Shown here: one piece after another, positions 1 to 5,824 of the stretch
Layout: each line of letters opens with the position of its first letter
Position numbering within the stretch: position 1 is the first letter of the stretch
NCBI GenBank assembly: GCA_046715235.1
Contig: JBKJZO010000130.1
Location: forward strand, 1 to 12,972
From: JBKJZO01 sp046715235
GTDB lineage: Bacteria; Actinomycetota; Actinomycetes; BP-191
DNA length: 12,972 nt
Reading direction: 5' to 3'
Translations under genes and position numbers: made by a program
Notes under the pieces: model-generated
The model's input: the letters and a program-made list of their open reading frames with translations, nothing else
The model's database searches: none
What the model was told of the DNA's origin: nothing

Positions 1-29
1 ACAAGGACAAGGACAAGGACGACGACTGA
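1..29 (+). CDS. C-terminal tail of an upstream gene, Lys/Asp repeat
   Basis: Read in frame from position 3, the first bases give K-D-K-D-K-D-D-D followed by a TGA stop at 27-29. This looks like the alternating charged tail of a protein whose body lies outside the window. The hairpin at 51-67 lies about 20 nt after the stop, which supports a gene end here. The other two frames of this short repeat also read as low-complexity sequence, so the call rests on the in-frame stop and the hairpin. No function can be assigned. Confidence 0.45.
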
Positions 30-50
30 GTCCGGCTCCCACCGGCTGTT

Positions 51-67
51 CGCCGCGACAGGCGGCG
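51..67 (+). terminator. Putative terminator hairpin after the upstream gene
   Basis: CGCCGC (51-56) and GCGGCG (62-67) form a perfect 6-bp GC stem with a 5-nt loop, 22 nt after the TGA at 27-29. No T-tract follows, which is common for actinobacterial terminators. The function is inferred. Confidence 0.35.
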
Positions 68-123
68 TCCACAGAGTTGCTGCGCGGCCGTCGTAAGCCC
101 ACTGCACGCGCCAGTCTTCGACG

Positions 124-1035
124 ATGCCGCCGGATCTCGCCCGCCTCGCCAAGAAGCAACGCGGTGCGTTTTCACGCACTCAGGCGCTGCTGCATTGCGG
201 ACGCCGCACCATCGACCGCAGGCTCGCTGTCGGGGCGTGGCGGGTGTTGCTGCCCGGGGTCTACTGCGACGCCTCGATCCCTGACTCCGCCGCCATTCGA
301 GCGCATGCGGCTTTGCTGTACGCCGGCGAAGGTGCCCGCTTTAGCCACACCACCGCCGCCGCAGTCTTCGGCATTGACGTCGGCCCGCAACCCGACATTC
401 ACGTGACCGTGCCGTACCCCCGCGCTGTCCGTAGACAGCCGTGGGTCGCCACATACCGGAGTCATCAGCTGTCCGGCGCGAACGTCACCACGCGTCGCCA
501 CCTGCCGGTGACGTCCGCGGCGCGGACGATCCTCGACCTCGCGACTCTGCTACCCCGGCCGGCGCTGGACGCGGCGCTCGCCGACGCGATCAGGGGCGGT
601 CACGTGACCGCCGGCTACATGAGCCGGCGTCTCCGCCGGGTCGCCGGCGGCCACGCGAACGGCGTGCTGACCGACGTACTCAAGGACTTCGATCCGCAAA
701 TGGAGTCGATCCTCGAGCGTGAGTACGCCGCCGCTGTCACCGCGGCCGGGCTTCCGGTCGGCCGCCCGCAGTACGAGATCGCCGACGGCCCGCTGCTCAT
801 CGCGCGGGTGGACTTCGCGTACGTCGAGCGCCGGCTCGTAGTCGAGATCGACGGATACGCGTACCACTCGAAGCTCGAGCAATTCGAGCGCGACCGGCGC
901 CGGGACCGTGCGCTCAAGACCCGCGACTGGGAGGTACTGCGGTTCGTTGCGGACGACGTACGCCGCCGCCCTGCGCAGATGATCGAAGAGTTGCGTGCGC
1001 GCCTCGCTCAGGTCGAGCCGCCGAGTGAGGTGTGA
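124..1035 (+). CDS. AbiEi-like N-terminus plus DUF559 nuclease-fold protein
   Basis: 303 aa. Residues about 1-50 (QRGAFSRTQALLHCG to WRVLLPGVY) resemble the winged-helix N-terminus of AbiEi-type antitoxins. The C-terminal part (about 190-295) matches DUF559, a small PD-(D/E)XK/Vsr-like nuclease fold. Visible features are ILERE (E200), RVDFAY (D230), VVEIDGYAYH (E241, D243) and the D-R-x-R-D...L...W-x-V-L-R-F stretch near 257-274. Many actinobacterial genomes carry several copies of this architecture, and their role is undefined; a DNA-binding or defence-linked function is often suspected. No AbiEii-like toxin partner is adjacent: the next gene is convergent and unrelated. The ATG at 124 has no strong ribosome site, but the N-terminal domain begins immediately after it. 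Family is confident, activity is not. Confidence 0.85.
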   Translation: MPPDLARLAKKQRGAFSRTQALLHCGRRTIDRRLAVGAWRVLLPGVYCDASIPDSAAIRAHAALLYAGEGARFSHTTAAAVFGIDVGPQPDIHVTVPYPRAVRRQPWVATYRSHQLSGANVTTRRHLPVTSAARTILDLATLLPRPALDAALADAIRGGHVTAGYMSRRLRRVAGGHANGVLTDVLKDFDPQMESILEREYAAAVTAAGLPVGRPQYEIADGPLLIARVDFAYVERRLVVEIDGYAYHSKLEQFERDRRRDRALKTRDWEVLRFVADDVRRRPAQMIEELRARLAQVEPPSEV

Positions 1036-1037
1036 CG

Positions 1038-1065
1038 ATTCTTCCGCCAGATCTGGCGGAAGAAT
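1038..1065. terminator. 28-bp perfect palindrome, likely bidirectional terminator
   Basis: The arm ATTCTTCCGCC and its exact complement flank a central AGATCT, so all 28 bases are self-complementary. The palindrome starts 3 nt after the TGA of the DUF559 gene and lies 45 nt beyond the stop of the convergent flavodoxin gene. It can fold identically on either RNA strand, which fits a shared terminator. There is no U-tract. It could instead bind a dimeric protein. Confidence 0.6.
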
Positions 1066-1109
1066 TCGCTCACAGGCCCTGTGGATGGGGTACGGCGGGG
1101 CGCGCAGCG

Positions 1110-1841
1110 CTAGCGGTGTTCGGGGTTGGGGTAGTCGAAGCGGCAGCCGGCGTCCCACTCCGATCGCTGGTTGCCGTGCGCGGGGATGCCGCCCGCGTCC
1201 TTCAGCATCCGCGCGAGGTGCAGCAGGTTCCACGTCATGAAGGTCGTGTTGCGGTTGGTGAAGTCGTTGTCCGGGCCGCCCGAGCCAGGATCGAGGTACG
1301 ACGGGCCCGGCCCCGCCTCACCTATCCACCCCGCGTCGGCCTGTGGCGGGATGACATAACCGAGGTGCTGCAGCGAATACAGCACGTTCATCGAGCAGTG
1401 CTTGACGCCGTCCTCGTTGCCGGTGACCAGGCAGCCGCCGACCCGGCCGTAGTACGCGTACTGCCCGCGGTCGTTGAGCTGCGCCGAGTTGCCGTACAGC
1501 CGCTCGATCACCTTCGTGCACACCGACGACTTCTCGCCCAGCCAGATCGGCGTCATCAGCACCAGGATGTCGGCCGCGATGACGCGCTCGAAGATCGCCG
1601 GCCACTCGTCGCGCTCCCACCCGTGCTCGGTCATGTCGGGGTACACCCCGGTCGGGATCTCGTGGTCGACCGCGCGGATTGTCTCGACCGTCACGCCCTG
1701 CGCGAGCATGATCGCGGCCGACCGGTCGCCGAGCCCCTGCGTGTGCGACAACTCCGGCGAGCGCTTCAAAGTGCAGTTCACGTAGACCGCCCGCAGGTCG
1801 TCGTACGACGGCAGTGCGGTTTCCGGCGACGGTTGCGACAC
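1110..1841 (-). CDS. Flavodoxin / NADPH-dependent FMN reductase family protein
   Basis: 243 aa, predicted cytoplasmic flavoprotein. The N-terminal strand and phosphate-loop region (AVYVNCTLKRSPELSHT, about 18-34) and ADILVLMTPIWLGEKSSV (about 90-107) followed by CTKVIERLYG are typical of the flavodoxin-like NAD(P)H-dependent FMN reductase group. The conserved C-terminal half (YGRVGGCLVTGNEDG, GWIGEAGPGPSYLD, DFTNRNTTFMTWNLLHLARM) matches a well-conserved 'flavodoxin family protein' subgroup whose physiological substrate is not established. The GTG start at 1841 is chosen because AGGAGG lies 5 nt upstream (1852-1847 on this strand). It is convergent with the DUF559 gene and divergent from the membrane protein at 1959. 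FMN binding is inferred from family. Confidence 0.85.
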   Translation of the reverse strand: MSQPSPETALPSYDDLRAVYVNCTLKRSPELSHTQGLGDRSAAIMLAQGVTVETIRAVDHEIPTGVYPDMTEHGWERDEWPAIFERVIAADILVLMTPIWLGEKSSVCTKVIERLYGNSAQLNDRGQYAYYGRVGGCLVTGNEDGVKHCSMNVLYSLQHLGYVIPPQADAGWIGEAGPGPSYLDPGSGGPDNDFTNRNTTFMTWNLLHLARMLKDAGGIPAHGNQRSEWDAGCRFDYPNPEHR

Positions 1842-1870
1842 GGCGACCTCCTGGTTGAGCCGGCGACCTC
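1841..1870. repeat. Short tandem repeat spanning the flavodoxin gene ribosome site
   Basis: CGGCGACCTC occurs at 1841-1850 and again at 1861-1870, exactly 20 nt apart. On the coding strand the first copy contains most of the ribosome-binding site, and the second gives a weaker upstream copy. This looks like a small tandem duplication that has diverged (CTGG against TGG after each copy). Confidence 0.4.
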
Positions 1871-1958
1871 TGGATCATGCCGCAACCCCCGCGGCCGCCC
1901 CTGCCAGCCCCGCAATTCGCTCTGGTCACCGGCGCCGCGCGCGGCTTGACTGTCAGAC

Positions 1959-2435
1959 GTGGACAGCGACTCGACCGATCACACCGACTACGACGCCGAG
2001 TTCGCGCGGATCATCGCGAGCGAGCTCCCTGAGCGACCGCAGCCGATCGGTCCCTACATGCGATGGCCGCTCGGCGCTGCCCTGGTGCTGATGACAGGCC
2101 AGGCCTTCGCGGCGACAGTCACTGCCGCCACGGCAGCGATGCTGCTGACGGGTGGACACTCCGACGCCGTGACGAACGGCGACCTGGCCTGGACCCTGGC
2201 CGTGATGTCGGTGCTCGCGATCGTTGTGGCCGCAACGGCGTTCCGGATCCGGGCACGCCACTCCAACGCGCTCGTCGCAGCGCTCGTCGTCGAGATCGTG
2301 ACCGTCGGCGTACGCGCTTTCTTCGTCATCCGCGACGCGCCCCCGCGGGTAGGTCCCTACCTCGCGCTCGCGTGGGCGATCGCCGCGGTCGGCGCGCTCG
2401 CGGTGCCCTCGTCGCGCCGTTACTGCACCCGCTGA
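1959..2435 (+). CDS. Small four-helix integral membrane protein, unknown function
   Basis: 158 aa. The hydrophilic acidic N-terminus (about 1-34, rich in Asp and Ser) is followed by four hydrophobic segments at about 37-64, 76-96, 103-124 and 131-150, with R/H-rich short connections (FRIRARHS near 95-102). This is the plan of many small uncharacterised actinobacterial membrane proteins, and no catalytic or transport motif is visible. The GTG start at 1959 gives the full acidic head but lacks a clear ribosome site; an in-frame ATG at 2059 would begin just before the first helix. It is divergent from the flavodoxin gene and lies 110 nt before the secreted nucleotidase on the same strand. That gap holds an inverted repeat and a promoter candidate, so the two genes need not form an operon. 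Confidence 0.65.
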   Translation: MDSDSTDHTDYDAEFARIIASELPERPQPIGPYMRWPLGAALVLMTGQAFAATVTAATAAMLLTGGHSDAVTNGDLAWTLAVMSVLAIVVAATAFRIRARHSNALVAALVVEIVTVGVRAFFVIRDAPPRVGPYLALAWAIAAVGALAVPSSRRYCTR

Positions 2436-2440
2436 CGATT

Positions 2441-2454
2441 CCGGATGTATCCGG
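2441..2454. promoter_or_regulatory. Inverted repeat upstream of the nucleotidase gene
   Basis: CCGGAT and ATCCGG are separated by 2 nt, only 6 nt after the stop of the membrane-protein gene and about 28 nt upstream of the -10 candidate at 2491. With a 2-nt spacer it is a poor RNA hairpin, so a protein-binding site for a dimer is the more natural reading. Function is inferred. Confidence 0.3.
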
Positions 2455-2468
2455 CAATTCACGTGATA

Positions 2469-2496
2469 TTGCGTGATTAGCCGCACTCCGTAGCAT
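2469..2496 (+). promoter_or_regulatory. Candidate sigma-70 type promoter for the nucleotidase gene
   Basis: TTGCGT (2469-2474) and TAGCAT (2491-2496) are separated by 16 nt. This is a reasonable housekeeping-type promoter, with transcription expected to start near 2503 and give a leader of about 40 nt before the ATG at 2546. Assigned by eye. Confidence 0.35.
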
Positions 2497-2545
2497 TCCC
2501 TCCGGAACGTTTGCCACCAGGACACCGATCACGCGAGGAGTTCTC

Positions 2546-4261
2546 ATGCGGCTTCGACGGACGATCACCGGCATCGGCGTACTGGGTCTCGCCGCCGCGG
2601 GGATGAGCTCGGTGGCCACTGCGGACAACAAGCGTGGCAAGGAGGTCGCCGTCCAGATCCTGGGGATCAACGACTTCCACGGCAACCTCGAGCCGCCGGC
2701 CGGTTCCAGCGGCCGCGTCGGCACCGTGAACGCCGGCGGCGCCGAGTTCCTCGCCAGCCACATTCGCTCGCTCGAAACCGGCAACCCCAACAGCATCGTG
2801 GTGTCGGCCGGTGACCTGATCGGCGCGAGCCCGCTGCTGTCGGCGCTGTTCCACGACGAGCCGACGATCGAAGCGATGAACGAGATCGGCCTCGACCTCA
2901 ACGCGGTCGGCAACCACGAGTTCGACGAGGGATCCAGCGAGCTGCGGCGCATGCAGTACGGCGGCTGTCACCCCACCGACGGATGCCTCGACGGCGACGG
3001 GTTCGCCGGCGCCGACTTCCAGTTTCTCGCGGCGAACGTCGTGAACTCGAAGAGCCGCAAGCCGCTGTTCCCGGCGACCAGCGTGAAGAGCTTCGACGGC
3101 GTCAAGGTGGCTTTCATCGGCATGACTCTCGAGGGCACGCCGACAATCGTCAGCCCGACCGGCATCTCCGGCTTCGACTTCCTCGACGAGGCCGACACCG
3201 TCAACTCACTGGTGCCCAAGCTGCAGGCGCGCGGGATCGAGACGATCGTCGTACTGCTGCATGAAGGCGGCCTGCCTGCGGCGTTGGACATCAACGGCTG
3301 CAACGGTGTGTCCGGCCCGATCAACGACATCGTCCGGCGGATGAACAAGGCCGTCGACATGGTCGTCTCCGGCCACACGCACCAGCCGTACAACTGCGTC
3401 ATCGACGGCGTCCCGGTGTCGAGTGCGTTTTCGTTCGGCCGGCTCGTGACCGACATCGACCTGAAGATCAGCCGCAAGACCGGCGACGTCACGACGATCA
3501 GCGTCAACAACAAAATCGTGACTCGCGACGTCCCGGCAGACCCGGCGGTTACGTCGATCATCAACCACTACCGGACGTTCGCCGCGCCGATCGCCAACCG
3601 GCCCATCGGCCGGATCACTGCCGACATCACCCGCGCCAATGACGACTCGCTCGAGCAGTCGCTCGGCAACGCCATCGCCGACGCGCAACTCGCGGCAACC
3701 GATGCACCGGCCGCGGGCAACGCGGTGCTGGCGTTCATGAACCCAGGCGGGGTACGCGCGGACCTTACCTTCGCGGGTTCGCCCGTCGGCGAGGGCGACG
3801 GGGTCGTGACGTACGGCGAGGCGTTCACCGTGCAGCCGTTCAGCAACGGTCTGGTCACCCTCACTCTCACCGGCGCGCAGATCGAGCGGGTGCTGGAGGA
3901 GCAGTTCTGCGGCACGAACTCGCCGGCGAGCGCTGGGTTCGCGAAGGTGCTGCTGCCGTCGGCCGGACTGCGCTACACGTGGGATCTCGACGCGCCCGCT
4001 GTTGCCGACTGCGCGACCGCTGACAAGGTGGTCGGGTCGTCGATCACGCTGAACGGCACGCCGGTCGACCCGGCGGCGTCGTACCGCGTGACCGTCAACA
4101 CGTTCCTCGGCGACGGTGGCGACGGATTCCTGACCCTCGCTGCCGGCACGGCACGCATCGGCGGGCTGGTCGACGTCGACGCGTTCGAGGCCTACCTCGT
4201 CTCGACCGGAGCCGCTGGACTCGCACCCCCCGCACGCGACCGGATCGCCGTACAGCCCTAG
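2546..4261 (+). CDS. Secreted 5'-nucleotidase / 2',3'-cyclic phosphodiesterase (UshA-type)
   Basis: 571 aa, a typical length for the family. A Sec-type signal peptide (basic MRLRR, hydrophobic core to about residue 24, SVATA cleavage region) is followed by the calcineurin-like metallophosphatase domain. Metal and catalytic motifs are complete: NDFHG (D43, H45), SAGDLIG (D90), VGNHEFDEG (N123, H124, E125), LLHEGG (H239) and SGHTHQP (H277, H279). The C-terminal substrate-binding domain has NPGGVR (399-404), YGEAFTVQPF and GDGGDGF (522-528). It should hydrolyse extracellular nucleotides to nucleosides and phosphate using two divalent metals. Six cysteines (141/147, 252/284, 455/489) could form disulfides. 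No LPXTG sorting signal is present, so the product is probably released. GAGGAG at 2535-2540 supports the start. Confidence 0.93.
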   Translation: MRLRRTITGIGVLGLAAAGMSSVATADNKRGKEVAVQILGINDFHGNLEPPAGSSGRVGTVNAGGAEFLASHIRSLETGNPNSIVVSAGDLIGASPLLSALFHDEPTIEAMNEIGLDLNAVGNHEFDEGSSELRRMQYGGCHPTDGCLDGDGFAGADFQFLAANVVNSKSRKPLFPATSVKSFDGVKVAFIGMTLEGTPTIVSPTGISGFDFLDEADTVNSLVPKLQARGIETIVVLLHEGGLPAALDINGCNGVSGPINDIVRRMNKAVDMVVSGHTHQPYNCVIDGVPVSSAFSFGRLVTDIDLKISRKTGDVTTISVNNKIVTRDVPADPAVTSIINHYRTFAAPIANRPIGRITADITRANDDSLEQSLGNAIADAQLAATDAPAAGNAVLAFMNPGGVRADLTFAGSPVGEGDGVVTYGEAFTVQPFSNGLVTLTLTGAQIERVLEEQFCGTNSPASAGFAKVLLPSAGLRYTWDLDAPAVADCATADKVVGSSITLNGTPVDPAASYRVTVNTFLGDGGDGFLTLAAGTARIGGLVDVDAFEAYLVSTGAAGLAPPARDRIAVQP

Positions 4262-4262
4262 G

Positions 4263-4523
4263 TCAAGGGCCGGCAGGAACGGTCCCGTCAGCCTCGTAGG
4301 GGACGGGACCGGAGCCGGTGAGCTCGATGAAGCGCTCATTCAGCGCGAGCGCGACCACGTCGTGGTCGTGGCTGGTCGGCACGAGTGCGCCGTACAGAAA
4401 TGCCTCCACCTGCAGCGCGGTGCTCATGCCGCCGAGCTCGAAGTAGCGCAGCCACAGCTCGCCGTGCGACAGCTCGGCCTCGAGGCGGAAACGGTCGAGT
4501 ACGTCGACGCTGGTGTCAGTCAC
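4263..4523 (-). CDS. Small conserved actinobacterial protein coupled to the ANTAR gene
   Basis: 86 aa from the GTG at 4523: VTDTSVDVLDRF, then LEAELSHGELWLRYFELGG, MSTALQVEAFLYGAL, HDHDVVALALNERFIEL and a C-terminal PVPYEADG. From memory, short proteins with this LWLRYF...G...ALNERF pattern are common and uncharacterised in actinobacteria, often beside ANTAR or STAS genes; no domain name is certain. It looks all-alpha and cytoplasmic. The chosen GTG overlaps the end of the STAS-GAF-ANTAR gene by 8 nt (TGA at 4518-4516), a classic translational-coupling arrangement. A longer reading to 4568 would overlap more and adds only a basic, unconserved leader. The gene converges on the nucleotidase with a 1-nt gap. 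Confidence 0.7.
   Translation of the reverse strand: MTDTSVDVLDRFRLEAELSHGELWLRYFELGGMSTALQVEAFLYGALVPTSHDHDVVALALNERFIELTGSGPVPYEADGTVPAGP
4280..4311. terminator. Bidirectional hairpin inside the 3' coding end of the small minus-strand gene
   Basis: CGGTCCCGTC (4280-4289) pairs perfectly with GACGGGACCG (4302-4311) around a 12-nt loop. It starts 18 nt after the nucleotidase stop and lies within the last codons of the convergent small gene. It is well placed to end transcription of the nucleotidase gene. No T-tract follows. Confidence 0.5.
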
Positions 4524-5661
4524 TGCGATCAGCTGCGACTGCTGGCGACGGCGCCCGCGATGGCGCACCCATGGCCGCGCAGACCTCTTCGGCGCGGGCC
4601 CGCAGAGTCTGGTGAGCGGTTGTTGAGGACTCGCGCAGCTTCATGAAGGCGTCGTCCTCCGACAGACCGTCGCGGTACATCACGATTCCTTGGGCCTGGG
4701 CTATGAGCTGCCGGCCCCGCAGCGCTTGTTGGACGCGCGCGGCCAACTCGGCGTCGGTGACGTCGGCGCCCGCGCGTGTCAGGATGGCCGACGCCTCGGT
4801 AGCGAACGTCGCGGCCAACTCCTGGTCAGCAGGTGCAAAGGCTGAATTGGTGCGCGAATAGATGTTGAGAGCCCCGACCGGCGTCGCCTGTGCGAGCAGT
4901 GGTGTGGACAGGATCGCGTTAATCCCGAGTTCCCTGGCGCGTGGGGTGAACCTCGGCCACCGCGTCTCGGTGTCCAGCGATTCGACGTGGAACCATCGGC
5001 CCTCAATCGAAGCGTCGACGCAGGGGCCCTCGTTCGTGGAGTACTGATCGTGATCCATCTCGAGGATCGTCTCGTCGCTCGAGGCGACTGTTGAGAGCTT
5101 GCCGTGGCGCCGCAGCGACACGCTGACGCCATCCGCACCACCTACGGTGGCTCGGGCAAGAGCGACCACGAGGCGCAGCGCGCCGTCGATGACGTCGTCG
5201 TCGGCGGGGATCGACGCCACCTGGCGCAGCGGACGCGTGAGTCCGTCGACGGCCTGCACCGGCGAACCAGGCAGCGTGATGGTTTGCTCGCGGCCGAGGT
5301 GCTGCGCAGCCACGCCCGCCGGCTCCATGCGGATCACAGCCGACAACCCGGTGATGTCGAGCATTCGGACGACGATGGACGAGGCAGAGCGAATCGCCAG
5401 CGTGCGACCCGAGATCGCGAGACGACCCGCGCCCGTAGCGATGACGCCGAGCCCCGACGCGTCGATGAAGTCGAGGTCACTCAGGTCGAGTAGGACCGAT
5501 CGGCCTTGGCGAATCACGGCGTCGAGAATGGCGCCCAGATCCGGCGCACTGAGGTAGTCGACCTCTCCGCGGGGATGGAGAACCGCGCGCTCGGCTTCGT
5601 AGTCGACGGACACGGCGAAGCCCGCGAGGGAACTGGTCGATGTGGGGGGCGCGATCGACAT
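4516..5661 (-). CDS. STAS-GAF-ANTAR signalling protein
   Basis: 381 aa from the ATG at 5661. Residues about 15-113 form a STAS domain with the anti-sigma-antagonist signature DLSDLDFIDASGLGVI; S69 is the expected phosphorylation site. Residues about 150-293 form a GAF domain with the ANTAR-associated YSTNEGPCVDA (C214) and LSTPLL segments. Residues about 305-365 form an ANTAR domain (ALRGRQLIAQAQGIVMYRDG, DDAFMKLRESS). ANTAR domains bind paired RNA hairpins and usually act as antiterminators; STAS proteins of this type switch RsbW/SpoIIAB-like kinases. Combining both suggests a node linking partner switching to RNA binding. A longer reading to 5895 would run across the divergent gene and its promoter and adds unconserved sequence, so the internal ATG is preferred. 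No RsbW-like kinase is adjacent. Ligand unknown. Confidence 0.9.
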   Translation of the reverse strand: MSIAPPTSTSSLAGFAVSVDYEAERAVLHPRGEVDYLSAPDLGAILDAVIRQGRSVLLDLSDLDFIDASGLGVIATGAGRLAISGRTLAIRSASSIVVRMLDITGLSAVIRMEPAGVAAQHLGREQTITLPGSPVQAVDGLTRPLRQVASIPADDDVIDGALRLVVALARATVGGADGVSVSLRRHGKLSTVASSDETILEMDHDQYSTNEGPCVDASIEGRWFHVESLDTETRWPRFTPRARELGINAILSTPLLAQATPVGALNIYSRTNSAFAPADQELAATFATEASAILTRAGADVTDAELAARVQQALRGRQLIAQAQGIVMYRDGLSEDDAFMKLRESSTTAHQTLRARAEEVCAAMGAPSRAPSPAVAADRSD

Positions 5662-5675
5662 GGGGTCCTGTCCCC
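5662..5675 (-). promoter_or_regulatory. ANTAR-type hexaloop hairpin over the ribosome site of the STAS-GAF-ANTAR gene
   Basis: On the minus strand GGGG (5675-5672), a six-base loop ACAGGA (5671-5666) and CCCC (5665-5662) immediately precede the ATG at 5661. The loop has A at position 1 and G at position 4, the residues conserved in RNA hairpins bound by ANTAR domains, and it contains the AGGA ribosome-binding sequence. A second, upstream hairpin lies at 5685-5702. The stem is only 4 bp, though all G-C. Function is inferred. Confidence 0.4.
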
Positions 5676-5684
5676 GATTTATGC

Positions 5685-5702
5685 GGGCGAGTTTTGCCGC
5701 CC
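5685..5702 (-). promoter_or_regulatory. Second leader hairpin of the STAS-GAF-ANTAR gene
   Basis: On the minus strand GGGCG and CGCCC form a 5-bp stem that a G-T pair can extend, leaving a six-base loop CAAAAC. It is separated by 9 nt from the hairpin at 5662-5675, so the leader can form two hairpins in tandem, as ANTAR targets do. This loop lacks the A1/G4 signature, which weakens the match. Confidence 0.3.
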
Positions 5703-5730
5703 TGTCGACCCTCGCTGTAGAAGGCGCCTG

Positions 5731-5759
5731 ACTATACTGCCCTACACTTTGGGGAGCAA
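5731..5759 (-). promoter_or_regulatory. Promoter for STAS-GAF-ANTAR gene, overlapping a plus-strand -10 element
   Basis: On the minus strand TTGCTC (5759-5754) and TATAGT (5736-5731) are separated by 17 nt, a good housekeeping promoter with an expected leader of about 60 nt. The same bases read on the plus strand give TATACT (5733-5738), a -10 candidate for the divergent GAF-ANTAR gene, although its -35 region is weak. The two promoters would be mutually exclusive if both are used. Confidence 0.5.
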
Positions 5760-5824
5760 TTACTTGCCTTAACGACAGACTGAAACGGACATGATCGAAC
5801 GACTTCATCTTCCACGGGGGAACT

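Noticed and set aside
1032..1949. 305-aa plus-strand open frame opposite the flavodoxin gene
   Set aside because: It is the antisense shadow of a well-conserved flavodoxin-family gene; its sequence is low-complexity Arg/Val/Ala-rich and has no domain.
3206..4339. 377-aa minus-strand open frame opposite the nucleotidase
   Set aside because: Antisense to a gene whose metal-binding motifs are all intact; no recognisable domain.
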